Of a stretch of 64,000 nucleotides of DNA, positions 43,684-51,901 are shown piece by piece. The stretch comes from Candidatus Limnocylindrales bacterium (lineage in GTDB: Bacteria; Moduliflexota; Moduliflexia; Moduliflexales; JAUQPW01). The position numbers and the translations under genes were made by a program. The stretch's first letter is position 1, and each line of letters begins with the position of its first letter. Location: assembly GCA_035559535.1 (NCBI GenBank), contig DATMBG010000037.1, positions 62,001 through 126,000 of the forward strand. The letters are read 5' to 3'. The notes under the pieces were generated by a model. It was given only the letters and a program-made list of their open reading frames with translations, was not told the DNA's origin and made no database searches.

Positions 43684-44778
43684 CTACTGCCCACTTTTAT
43701 CTAATAATTTTTCCAAAATCTTTTTATTGGCTTTTGGAAAGGCATACCGGGGTAAATCATCTGGCGAAACCCATTTCCAGTCTATACATCCCAGGGGCTT
43801 GGGGTCCCCCGAAAGGTAAGTACAATGAAAACTATGCAACGTAATTCGAAAATGGGTATAAGCATGCCGGACCACCATAAACGGTTTGTCAACTTTGACC
43901 TCAATCCCAAGTTCTTCGCGTACTTCCCGCACTACACACGCTTCCAAAGATTCCCCTTCCTGGAGCTTACCACCCGGAAATTCCCAAAGTCCCCCTAAAA
44001 GCCCCTCCAGGGGACGCAAGGCAATAAGAACTTGACGATCCTTCCAGATAATTCCTACGCAAATATGATAATGGGGAAGGGTTTTTTTGGGGGCTTTTAC
44101 CGGTAGGGCAGTGGGATCTCCTGACGCCCGAGCCTGGCATAAAGATCTCAAAGGACAGAGAAGACAAATGGGTCCTTGGGGCCTACAAACTAAGGCCCCT
44201 AATTCCATGAGAGCTTGATTAAAAATACCGGCCTTGCCAGGTGGCAGAAGTTCTCCTGCCAGTTGAAGCAACTCCCTTTTAACCCCCCCAGATCTGGGAT
44301 CTTTATCGATATGAAAGACCCGACAAAGGACGCGAATCACATTTCCATCTAAAACCGGATAATCTTGATGGTAGGCAATGCTCAGAATAGCCCGGACTGT
44401 ATAGGGACCGATTCCCGGCAGTTGGGATAACTCTTTAAACGTATCTGGAATTTTTCCCCCATAATCTTCTACAATTCGCTGAGCAGCTTTGTGAAGATTT
44501 CGAGCCCGGGCATAGTACCCCATTCCTTCCCAAACCTTTAAAACCTTAGAAAGAGAAGCCCGAGCCAGGGCTTCCACCGTTGGAAAGGCTTCAATAAATC
44601 GGTAAAAGTAAGGAAGAACCTGATCCACCTGGGTTTGTTGTAGCATAACTTCAGATACCCAAATCTGATAAGGATCTTGGGTTCGACGCCAGGGAAGATC
44701 TCGTTTCTGATCTTGAAACCAGGTTAAAAGATTTTGTTGAAAATTTTGTTTGAGTTCTGAGGAAATCCCCATAACCAT
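43684..44778 (-). CDS. mutY: A/G-specific adenine glycosylase MutY with intact Nudix box
   Basis: A 364-residue base-excision glycosylase removing A opposite 8-oxoG. The helix-hairpin-helix LPGIGPYTVRAI (about 117), the catalytic Asp in LDGNVIRV and the [4Fe-4S] motif C-x6-C-x2-C-x5-C (CRPQGPICLLCPLRSLC) are present. The C-terminal MutT-like domain (about 236-360) has a complete Nudix signature: GKLQEGE, seven residues, then REVREELGI. Most MutY C-terminal domains have lost these catalytic residues. The protein may thus also hydrolyse an oxidised nucleotide. Starts at 44778 or 44772 are possible. Confidence 0.93.
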   Translation of the reverse strand: MVMGISSELKQNFQQNLLTWFQDQKRDLPWRRTQDPYQIWVSEVMLQQTQVDQVLPYFYRFIEAFPTVEALARASLSKVLKVWEGMGYYARARNLHKAAQRIVEDYGGKIPDTFKELSQLPGIGPYTVRAILSIAYHQDYPVLDGNVIRVLCRVFHIDKDPRSGGVKRELLQLAGELLPPGKAGIFNQALMELGALVCRPQGPICLLCPLRSLCQARASGDPTALPVKAPKKTLPHYHICVGIIWKDRQVLIALRPLEGLLGGLWEFPGGKLQEGESLEACVVREVREELGIEVKVDKPFMVVRHAYTHFRITLHSFHCTYLSGDPKPLGCIDWKWVSPDDLPRYAFPKANKKILEKLLDKSGQ

Positions 44779-44860
44779 CAGAATTCAGGAGTTAGAATTC
44801 AAGGATCGGAAGCCAAAGGTCGTTCTGACTCCGACTCTGGCTTCCTGAATTCTGTAGCCT
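44778..44860. repeat. Inverted heptamer repeat (ATTCTGA/TTCTGAC family)
   Basis: CAGAATTCAGGA at the left faces TCCTGAATTCTG at the right; between them GTTCTGACTCCGACTCTGGC repeats the 10645-10708 units. It starts at the mutY start codon and lies in the divergent gap with the TPR gene. A short relative, ATTCAGA twice, lies at 53643-53656. Confidence 0.75.
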
Positions 44861-44874
44861 TCAGGTTTTTTCAT

Positions 44875-44903
44875 TTGACAAGTGTTAAAGAACATGATAA
44901 AAG
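44875..44903 (+). promoter_or_regulatory. Promoter-like pair before the TPR gene
   Basis: TTGACA (44875-44880) and TAAAAG (44898-44903), 17 bases apart, 70 bases before the TPR protein ATG. Confidence 0.45.
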
Positions 44904-44973
44904 AAGAACTAACGTTAGTAAATTGTGGGGGATGGTTTCCATCTGGTCTTTTAAGGAAAAATAAACAAGAACT

Positions 44974-47013
44974 ATGTTGAGTTCTAAATTATTTATTTCC
45001 ATTATCTGTCCTCATTGTCAAACCAGGTATCGGGTTCCTTCTGAGAAAATTCCATGGGATAAGACCCGTTCTTCAGATCGCCCACTCAAAACCCGGTGCT
45101 TAAAATGTCAATATATCTTCACTTTTTCAAAAAAACCACTGACTTCGGAATTCCCTTCAAAAGAAAAGATTCCTCCTTTTCCCAATTTAACAGAGCAGGA
45201 CCCAGAATCCAGAGAAGGTTTCAACTTAACCCAGAGCCGGCAAACCCAAGACACAGCTTCATCGGTGCGATCAACCCAGAGAAATCTCAAGGACCGGACT
45301 CAGACAAGGTCTAAAAAATTTAAATTCTTTCTCGTTCTCCTTATGGCCTTGTTAACCGGACTTCTTTTTTATGGGCTTTACGACCTCTCAAAATGGATTT
45401 GGATAGGGATACAAATGAAACGTCTGGATATCCAAAGAAATGGAATGGGATTAGCAAAAAAATTTGGTGTTGAAGAAGGCTTAACGGCACAAGGTTACTA
45501 CGAGAAGGGGCGACAATATTTTTTGTTGGACAACGAAGACGGCTACGCCCGGGCAGAAACTTATTATATCAAAGGGATATCCTTAGATATCCATAATCCC
45601 CTATTTCTTGCTGCCTTGGCGGAAAATTATGTAGCCTGGGGACAAAACCGGGAAGATACAGAACTTTTAGAAAAGGGCTATCAGTTGGCAAAAAAAGCCC
45701 TCGGTCTGGCGTCCAACCAGGTTGAAGGGTATCGGGTTATTGCAGACCTTCTGAAGTACCATCATCAGTATGATGAATCCGAGAAAATGATAAAAAAGGC
45801 CTTAGAATTAAAACCTGAAGATGCAGATTCTCAATATGTTCTGGGAAGCCTGGTTCTGGCGAAGGGAGACAACTATGGAGTGGCCTATGAACATCTTAAA
45901 AAAGCACTGGATTTAAATCCTACTTTAGTCCGGGCGTATGCCGATTTAACGACTCTTTTAGCAGATCTTGAACTTTACGAAGAAACCCTGACCTATGCCC
46001 GTAAAGGGCTTGAACTGAATCCAGAACATCTACGTTTAAAAATTAATCTGGCAACAGCCTACAAAGGAGTCAAGGATTATGTCGGAGCCCTTCAGATTTA
46101 TCAACAACTCCTGGAGGTAAGACCCCGACATTTCCAGATTCTTAATAGATTAGGAGAACTCTTTAATACCCTGGGTAATTATGATAATGCCATCTGGTAC
46201 CTGACTCAAGCCACAGAATTTAATCCCTATGAAGCCCTGGGGTATGCCAATTTAGGGGATAGCTATTTCGGAAAAGGGGATTATAAAACGGCGACCCAGA
46301 TGTATCAGAAAGCCATCCAGTTGAGTCCTCAATCGGCTAGTTACCATTATAAATTGGGAGGTACTTACCTGAAACAGCGCAAATTCGAATTGGTTAAGAG
46401 CAGTTATCAGAGGGGGCTGGAACTGGATCGTAATAAGTTTAACTATTATATGGCCATGGGCAAAATGTATCGGGAGCAGCAATTCCATCAGCTTGCCCTG
46501 GAGGCTTATCAGCGGGCCTTTATTTTACAATCCAGAAATAAAGAGGTTTTGGAAGAGTTGGTTAAGACTTATCAAGATCTGAATCGGATTGATGAGGCCA
46601 GGCCTTACCAACAACTCCTGGGACTTCCGGGTCTTGAAAAAATTTCTAGAGCGGTGGAAGGAGGCATTCGCTGCCTGGAAAAAAAGACTTATTCACTGGC
46701 TATTCTCAAATTCCAGGAGGCCTTGGAATGGGATAAAAATTATGCCCAGGCTTATTTTTATCTGGGTAAAACCTACGAATTGTCCGGCAATCCAGAATCA
46801 GCGTTAAGCGCCTACGTTTCTTCACTCAAAGTTCCCGATACCCTGTCGCCGGAAGCTAAGAGTTATCTGGTCAGTTATGTAGAAACCCATGCCGCTGAGT
46901 CTGGAATTTCTGTTCTCATCGATCTTCTAAAAAATGACCCAAATCCAGAAATACAGACTAAAATAACCGAATTGCTTCGGAAAGGAAAGATTCCCGGTTC
47001 GGTCGGCAATTAG
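44974..47013 (+). CDS. MJ0042 zinc-ribbon, membrane, TPR-repeat protein
   Basis: A 679-residue protein. The N-terminus has a zinc ribbon of the MJ0042 type: ICPHCQTRYRVP and CLKCQYIFTF. A membrane segment (about 116-135, VLLMALLTGLLFYGLYDL) follows, then about ten or more TPR units from about residue 165 to the end (for example AQAYFYLGKTYELSGNPESA). Such proteins are scaffolds; the zinc ribbon is cytoplasmic and the TPR array periplasmic if the single segment is the only pass. No partner is identified by the neighbours (mutY divergent, a small gene convergent). Confidence 0.85.
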   Translation: MLSSKLFISIICPHCQTRYRVPSEKIPWDKTRSSDRPLKTRCLKCQYIFTFSKKPLTSEFPSKEKIPPFPNLTEQDPESREGFNLTQSRQTQDTASSVRSTQRNLKDRTQTRSKKFKFFLVLLMALLTGLLFYGLYDLSKWIWIGIQMKRLDIQRNGMGLAKKFGVEEGLTAQGYYEKGRQYFLLDNEDGYARAETYYIKGISLDIHNPLFLAALAENYVAWGQNREDTELLEKGYQLAKKALGLASNQVEGYRVIADLLKYHHQYDESEKMIKKALELKPEDADSQYVLGSLVLAKGDNYGVAYEHLKKALDLNPTLVRAYADLTTLLADLELYEETLTYARKGLELNPEHLRLKINLATAYKGVKDYVGALQIYQQLLEVRPRHFQILNRLGELFNTLGNYDNAIWYLTQATEFNPYEALGYANLGDSYFGKGDYKTATQMYQKAIQLSPQSASYHYKLGGTYLKQRKFELVKSSYQRGLELDRNKFNYYMAMGKMYREQQFHQLALEAYQRAFILQSRNKEVLEELVKTYQDLNRIDEARPYQQLLGLPGLEKISRAVEGGIRCLEKKTYSLAILKFQEALEWDKNYAQAYFYLGKTYELSGNPESALSAYVSSLKVPDTLSPEAKSYLVSYVETHAAESGISVLIDLLKNDPNPEIQTKITELLRKGKIPGSVGN

Positions 47014-47027
47014 ATTTTTTGTTTCTT

Positions 47028-47327
47028 CTATTCCTTCTCAAGTTTCCGCCAATCCATGATGAACCAGCTTTTTTCATGGAGCATAGTAGCCAGAGCATCG
47101 ATTAATGTGGTGGTGATTTCCGAGTCTTCTTCTGTACCGTTTACCACCAACGTTTGTTGGACATCTTCGATTTTGTAAGCGGTTAATCCATCCTGGCTGA
47201 TCCAGAACACAGGCCACTTTCCCAGAACTTCTAAAAAATCCGCTCTGGTTATATGGGCTGTTTTGGCGGCTTCTTCTAAGGATAAGGTCCCTGCCTGAAA
47301 TGCTTTAATCACTTCCTTCATATCCAT
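47028..47327 (-). CDS. Small protein with UPF0175-like N-terminal part
   Basis: A 99-residue protein. Residues 1-35 (IKAFQAGTLSLEEAAKTAHI then TRADFLEVLGKW) resemble the UPF0175/HTH motif of small antitoxin-like proteins. The rest (EEDSEITTTLIDAL and a Trp-rich end) is unrecognised. The ATG at 47327 follows GGAGCAGG; an ATG at 47357 is less well placed. No toxin gene is adjacent. Confidence 0.5.
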   Translation of the reverse strand: MDMKEVIKAFQAGTLSLEEAAKTAHITRADFLEVLGKWPVFWISQDGLTAYKIEDVQQTLVVNGTEEDSEITTTLIDALATMLHEKSWFIMDWRKLEKE

Positions 47328-47704
47328 ATTACCTGCTCCCGGACGGATCTGGTCCAACTCAAGGAACCTGTTAAGAGGATCACTGAGTCCTACCCCCGGT
47401 ACTCTTAACGGAACTTATCACTGAGTCCTACCCAAGTACCCTGGTAAAGATGCAAACCGTGTTCCACCAAGGGACTAGGAACGATATTTTACGGAGACAG
47501 CCAAACCCTGGGGTGAGAGTTGGCTTGACACCTCTCAAAGAGAGGTGAAGGGTTTCCTTACCCTGAAATCTTTTTCATTTTCAACGGAATCCCTTTCGCT
47601 TCATTTTCCGGAATTTCATGGTGTTTACTTAAAGATAGAGGTCAAAGTAAGTCGTTTCACGATGAAAGAACATAATTTCCCGGGATTCCTTTTCTAAAAA
47701 CTCC
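47328..47704. other. Gap with short direct repeat and hairpin
   Basis: ATCACTGAGTCCTACCC occurs twice in direct orientation (47379-47395 and 47417-47433), within an inverted pair GTTAAGAG/CTCTTAAC. CACCTCT-CAAAG-AGAGGTG (47529-47547) is a hairpin. No tmRNA gene was recognised here in spite of smpB next door. Confidence 0.5.
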
Positions 47705-47733
47705 TTGAACTATCTCATTTTTGGTTATATAAT
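47705..47733 (+). promoter_or_regulatory. Strong sigma-70-type promoter for smpB
   Basis: TTGAAC (47705-47710) and a perfect TATAAT (47728-47733) exactly 17 bases apart, 39 bases before the smpB ATG. Confidence 0.75.
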
Positions 47734-47772
47734 GCATGTAGCATTTAGCGATTCCTCCGGGGAAATTAAAAA

Positions 47773-48231
47773 ATGGCCGAAGAAAAAATTGTATGTACCA
47801 ATAAGACTGCCCGGCATGATTATTTCATAACGGATACCTATGAAGCTGGGATTGTCCTCCAGGGGACCGAAGTTAAATCCCTTCGAGAAGGACGAGCTAA
47901 CTTAAAGGATAGTTATGCCCAGATCAAAGATGGCGAGTTGTTCCTGGTCAACTGTCATATCAGCCCTTATACCCACGGGAACCAATTTAATCACGATCCG
48001 ACCCGTCCTCGTAAACTGTTGCTCCATAAAAAAGAGATCCGTCGGCTCATTGGTAAAGTGGCCGAAAAAGGTTTTACTCTCATTCCCTTGAAGATCTACT
48101 TTAAAAATGGAATCGCTAAAGTAGAGCTGGGCCTGGCTAAAGGTAAAAAAGCCTATGATAAGCGTGAGGATATGAAGGAGCGAGATGCACGACGGGAAGT
48201 TGAAAGGGCCCTTAAAAAGAGCCTTCGATAG
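47773..48231 (+). CDS. smpB: SsrA-binding protein SmpB
   Basis: A 152-residue tmRNA partner for rescuing stalled ribosomes. [31 protein letters not shown] and the basic tail ([20 protein letters not shown]) are diagnostic. The promoter at 47705 is directly upstream; the ssrA gene itself was not found in the window. Confidence 0.96.
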   Translation: MAEEKIVCTNKTARHDYFITDTYEAGIVLQGTEVKSLREGRANLKDSYAQIKDGELFLVNCHISPYTHGNQFNHDPTRPRKLLLHKKEIRRLIGKVAEKGFTLIPLKIYFKNGIAKVELGLAKGKKAYDKREDMKERDARREVERALKKSLR

Positions 48232-48243
48232 GTGAGAGGCGAA

Positions 48244-48283
48244 AGGCAAGAAATAAAGAAGAAGGATTTCTTATTTCTTGCTT
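48244..48283. repeat. Hairpin of short repeats after smpB
   Basis: GGCAAGAAATAAAGAAGAAG faces TTCTTATTTCTTGCTTC. It can end smpB and directly precedes the amidase start; it also creates the false TTG start at 48278. Confidence 0.6.
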
Positions 48284-48289
48284 CTGGTC

Positions 48290-49777
48290 ATGTTATACAC
48301 CCGGCTTAAATTAAGCATTGTATTGATTCTTCTGCTTGGATTTGTTCCTTCTTCTTCCCAGGCAAATACACTGGAACTCGTTTTTGAGGATGGGCGATCC
48401 CGGAGTACCCTTTATACCTTATCTGAAGGTGGGGTCGAATATATTCCTTTAAACCAGGTAGTTCAGGCCTTTAATTTAAGCAGGAACTGGGATTCCCTCA
48501 ACGGGATGATTCTTTTGAGTTATCGAGGCAGAACGGCTTCCATCACTCCCGATCAACCCATTGCTATCGTTGAGCGGCGTTCTTATTCCTTTAAAAATTC
48601 CCCAAAATATATAGAAGGTATTTTGATGATCCCCCTGGACTATGTCATAAATATTCTTCCCCTTCTGTATGATAAAGAGATGAGTTGGGATTCTTCCCGG
48701 CGGGTGCTGAGAATTGGTAGCAGTCGAATCGAAATTGCTTCCATTCAACATGCCGTTTATACTGACTACACGCGGATTGTTATCCAGACCAATAAATCCA
48801 TTGCCTACAAAGTGGTCGAGAAACTTCCAGCCCTTCTCATCCTCGATCTTCCTGAAGCCAGTTTTATACTTCCCAATAATCCCCTTCAAGTAGGGAGTAA
48901 CGTGGTAAAAACCGTCAAAGTTATCAACAGTTATGGGACTACTCAGGTTTTGATCAATTTAGGGGAGCAATTTGCCAGCTATAATCACTTTGCCTTGAAC
49001 GATCCTCCTCGTATTGTGGTGGATGTGTATAGTACGCCGGGAGGAGGGAATATGGCAAGAAAAGAAGAGAAAACGCCTCCGGAAGGTGAATCGCTAAATC
49101 CTCTGAATATTCTTCCGAAGGCAAAGACTCCGACCACGGTAAGGGCCGTTATTATAGACCCCGGACATGGTGGAAGAGATAATGGCATTGCTCTAGGTCC
49201 CGACCTTTGGGAAAAAGATATTACGCTGACCGTGGCCCAAAAGCTGAGCGAATCCATTCGGCGAAGATTAGGAGTGCGCGTGATTTTAACCCGGAATGCC
49301 AACGAGAATCTTTCTCCTGTCGAACGGACGACCTTAGCCAACAGTACCAAAGCAGATTTGTTTATCAGCCTGCATGTGAATAATAGCTTTTCTCCCAATA
49401 CCCGAGGGTTTGAAGTTTATACCCTGGATGCGCCCGGTATCTCAGATAATACGAACCCGGAGGCCCTTTTGGTTAAGGCCTCAGCCCTGGATCATGCCCA
49501 GGAAACCTATTTAGATAAAAGCGAACGTCTGGCAAATTATATTGTCACGGCTTATAATGAAGAAACAAAATCTAAAGATGCCAGAAGTAAAAAAGCCCCT
49601 CTTTTGGTTCTAAAAGGAGCCACAATGCCAGCCGTTCAAATTGAAATGGGTTATTTTTCCAATCCTGTAGATAAAGAAAAAATCACCCAGGAAGACTTTC
49701 AAAGGCTGATCGTTAAGGTGATTACAGATGGGATTGTAAACTTTAAAAGATATCTGGAGCAAGTCAGTTTGAACTGA
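48290..49777 (+). CDS. N-acetylmuramoyl-L-alanine amidase with AMIN-type N-terminus
   Basis: A 495-residue cell-wall amidase exported by its signal peptide (about 1-25). A copper-amine-oxidase-N-like/AMIN region (about 28-245) targets it to the envelope. The Amidase_3 catalytic domain (about 280-490) has the zinc His in IIDPGHGGRDNG, Glu in LWEKDITLTV, His in ISLHVNNSF and the late Glu in IEMGYFSNP. It cuts the amide between MurNAc and the stem peptide, as in daughter-cell separation. A GerM-domain gene follows by 10 bases and RNase PH after that, an order also known elsewhere. Confidence 0.9.
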   Translation: MLYTRLKLSIVLILLLGFVPSSSQANTLELVFEDGRSRSTLYTLSEGGVEYIPLNQVVQAFNLSRNWDSLNGMILLSYRGRTASITPDQPIAIVERRSYSFKNSPKYIEGILMIPLDYVINILPLLYDKEMSWDSSRRVLRIGSSRIEIASIQHAVYTDYTRIVIQTNKSIAYKVVEKLPALLILDLPEASFILPNNPLQVGSNVVKTVKVINSYGTTQVLINLGEQFASYNHFALNDPPRIVVDVYSTPGGGNMARKEEKTPPEGESLNPLNILPKAKTPTTVRAVIIDPGHGGRDNGIALGPDLWEKDITLTVAQKLSESIRRRLGVRVILTRNANENLSPVERTTLANSTKADLFISLHVNNSFSPNTRGFEVYTLDAPGISDNTNPEALLVKASALDHAQETYLDKSERLANYIVTAYNEETKSKDARSKKAPLLVLKGATMPAVQIEMGYFSNPVDKEKITQEDFQRLIVKVITDGIVNFKRYLEQVSLN

Positions 49778-49787
49778 GGTTATGTAA

Positions 49788-50375
49788 ATGCGTGAACGGC
49801 GTTGGTTTTTACCGATTGTATTGACGACAATTGGGATACTCTCTCTGGGACTTGCCCTTTACTTCCTTTACTTTTCCAGTCACTCTGGTTCTTTGAGCTT
49901 AATTGGAAATGAGACGACCCAGGATGCCGGTATCCGGCTGTCAGGTCCTACTAAAAAGATAGCTGTATTTCTTATTGCCGGTGATGGGGGTTCTTTAACA
50001 ACTTTAGAAAAAGAGATCCCCGGGGATCTGACTCTCATTGAGCAGGTTAAGGCAGCGGTTCAAAACCTTCTCAGCAAACCCCCTGAAGGGTTGATGACTC
50101 CTCTTCCAGACGGTACCCGGCTTCAAAGTTTGTTTATAGATTCTTCGGGAAACGCTTATTTAGACTTTAGTCGTGAAATTCAGCAGAGCCACATCGGAGG
50201 TTTGACGGCAGAGCTCCTGACGGTGGGAGCCATTGTAAATACCCTTCTGTTTAATTTTAAGGAAATTAAAGGAGTTCAATTATTGGTGGAAGGCTCTGAA
50301 ATTGAAACTTTGGCCGGTCATATAGACTGTACAAAACCTTTTTCCCAGATGCTTATGCTTGAAAATAAAACCTAA
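49788..50375 (+). CDS. GerMN-domain membrane protein
   Basis: A 195-residue protein with an N-terminal membrane anchor (about 8-28) and a GerMN domain (about 60-185: VAVFLIAGDGGSL-type start, LQSLFIDSSGNAYLDFS). GerMN domains occur in spore-germination and cell-wall proteins and often follow an amidase gene, as here. It is probably periplasmic. There are no spore genes nearby, so a wall role is likelier than sporulation. Confidence 0.82.
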   Translation: MRERRWFLPIVLTTIGILSLGLALYFLYFSSHSGSLSLIGNETTQDAGIRLSGPTKKIAVFLIAGDGGSLTTLEKEIPGDLTLIEQVKAAVQNLLSKPPEGLMTPLPDGTRLQSLFIDSSGNAYLDFSREIQQSHIGGLTAELLTVGAIVNTLLFNFKEIKGVQLLVEGSEIETLAGHIDCTKPFSQMLMLENKT

Positions 50376-50434
50376 GGAACTATTCAGCAACCCAAAGGCC
50401 CTTGAAGAGTAAAAAAGTTTTCTATCCCTTCAGG

Positions 50435-50463
50435 GTAGGGGCAGGTTTAAAACCTACTCCTAC
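50435..50463. repeat. 29-bp palindrome, GTAGGGGC type
   Basis: GTAGGGGCAGGTTT and AAACCTACTCCTAC with one base between and two mismatches. Same outer ends as 5094-5121 and 5333-5360. Confidence 0.7.
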
Positions 50464-50510
50464 TGGGTAGTGAGATCATGGGGGGCTGGATAGTTACAAT
50501 TTATTCATCC

Positions 50511-51248
50511 ATGCGAGTTGATGGACGACAACCCAATAAACTAAGGCCTGTTAAGATTACCCGAAATTATATCAAATATGCCGAGGGATCGGTATTGATA
50601 GAAGTCGGAGATACCAAAGTTATCTGTACGGCCAGTATTGAAGATAAAGTACCTCCGTTTCTGAAGAATACGGGGGAAGGATGGATTACGGCAGAGTATG
50701 CCATGTTACCCAGGTCTTCAGATACACGCATTCCCCGGGATATTACCAAGGGAAAAATAGGTGGGAGAACCCATGAAATTCAGCGTCTTATCGGAAGGTC
50801 GTTAAGGGCGGTGGTGGATCTAACAAAATTAGGAGAACGTACTATCTGGCTGGACTGTGATGTAATCCAGGCCGATGGGGGTACCCGGACTGCTTCTATT
50901 ACAGGTTGTTGCATTGCGTTGTTTGATGCCTTTACCACCCTGCGAAAGGCCGGAAAGTTAGATTCTCTACCTTTACTGGATTTTGTTGCTGCAACCAGTG
51001 TGGGTATCGTAAACGGCAAGGTCTTGTTAGATCTAAACTACGCCGAGGACTCGAAAGCTGAAGTGGATATGAACATTGTGATGACAGGAAGCGGAAAGTT
51101 TGTGGAAATTCAGGGAACTGCAGAAAAGACTCCTTTCACCCCCGAGCAGATGAACGAGATGATTGCTCTGGGGACTCAAGGGGTGAAGGAGCTGATTCAA
51201 ATCCAACGAAGCATCATTGGTCAAGGTTTGTTGGGTTCTTCCCTGTAA
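50511..51248 (+). CDS. rph: Ribonuclease PH
   Basis: A 245-residue phosphorolytic 3'-5' exoribonuclease that trims tRNA 3' ends. [14 protein letters not shown] at the start, [19 protein letters not shown], and [17 protein letters not shown] are diagnostic. An ATG at 50478 would add 11 residues with no family match; neither start has a clear ribosome-binding site. It follows the amidase and GerM genes; the usual rdgB partner is absent. Confidence 0.94.
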   Translation: MRVDGRQPNKLRPVKITRNYIKYAEGSVLIEVGDTKVICTASIEDKVPPFLKNTGEGWITAEYAMLPRSSDTRIPRDITKGKIGGRTHEIQRLIGRSLRAVVDLTKLGERTIWLDCDVIQADGGTRTASITGCCIALFDAFTTLRKAGKLDSLPLLDFVAATSVGIVNGKVLLDLNYAEDSKAEVDMNIVMTGSGKFVEIQGTAEKTPFTPEQMNEMIALGTQGVKELIQIQRSIIGQGLLGSSL

Positions 51249-51315
51249 CCGATGAAGGTTACCTGCCGATTTGGTGTCAGAATCCAACAAGAAAATAACC
51301 TGGCATGGGATTACC

Positions 51316-51404
51316 ATTTATTCTAAAACGACCTGCACCGGCTCTTCCCCCCATAGGGGGCTCGTTGGACGTGGAACAGAGCTGTGATTTATTCTAAAAC
51401 GACC
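51316..51404 (-). pseudogene. Duplicated 3' end of the biotin carrier gene
   Basis: ATTTATTCTAAAACGACC occurs at 51316-51333 and again at 51387-51404. On the minus strand the real gene ends GEPLVVLE-stop; the outer copy would end EEPVQVVLE-stop. The match includes the codons before, so it looks like the relic of a second biotinyl-domain gene or of a partial tandem duplication. Confidence 0.5.
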
Positions 51405-51898
51405 AGCGGTTCACCGGAATTCACGGCCATACCTTCGGAGACCTTGATTTCTTTCACAATGCCACGGGTCGAAGCACGAAGTTCATTCTCCATTTTCATG
51501 GCTTCCACCACCACCACCCCCTGACCTGCTTCCACCGGGTCCCCGACCTTCACCAGGAGCTTGATAACCTTTCCCGACATGGGGGCAGAAATAATCTGCT
51601 GGCCCGGTAAGGTGGAGGCCCTGGAGATTCTGAGTCGTTTACCGGCTTCATCCAAAATCTGAATGGAATACGTTTTTCCTTTCAGGTCCACCAGGTAGCT
51701 CCCCTCTGCTTTATAGACAAAGGCCTGGTAAGAACGACCCTGAATAATCAAAGAATAAAGCAGCGGGTCCAGTTGCCGGTAATCTACCACATATTCTTTA
51801 TCCCCTATCTGAACTGTCCCAGTGGAACCGGCTGAATATTGGGCTTCTTTAATTTCCAGGGTATAAATCCGGTTGTTTACCAGAAGTTCCAGGGTCAT
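51389..51898 (-). CDS. Biotin carboxyl carrier subunit
   Basis: A 169-residue biotinyl carrier. The biotin acceptor is Lys135 in VVVEAMKMENELRAS, within a lipoyl/biotinyl domain (about 98-169) that follows a beta-rich linker part (about 1-90). It is encoded three bases after the biotin carboxylase and carries CO2 from there to a carboxyltransferase, which is not in the window. A relic of a similar 3' end lies downstream. Confidence 0.9.
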   Translation of the reverse strand: MTLELLVNNRIYTLEIKEAQYSAGSTGTVQIGDKEYVVDYRQLDPLLYSLIIQGRSYQAFVYKAEGSYLVDLKGKTYSIQILDEAGKRLRISRASTLPGQQIISAPMSGKVIKLLVKVGDPVEAGQGVVVVEAMKMENELRASTRGIVKEIKVSEGMAVNSGEPLVVLE

Positions 51899-51901
51899 CC
51901 T

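Noticed and set aside
47328-47772. tmRNA (ssrA) gene beside smpB
   Set aside because: No tRNA-like ends or tag-peptide frame could be seen in the gap.
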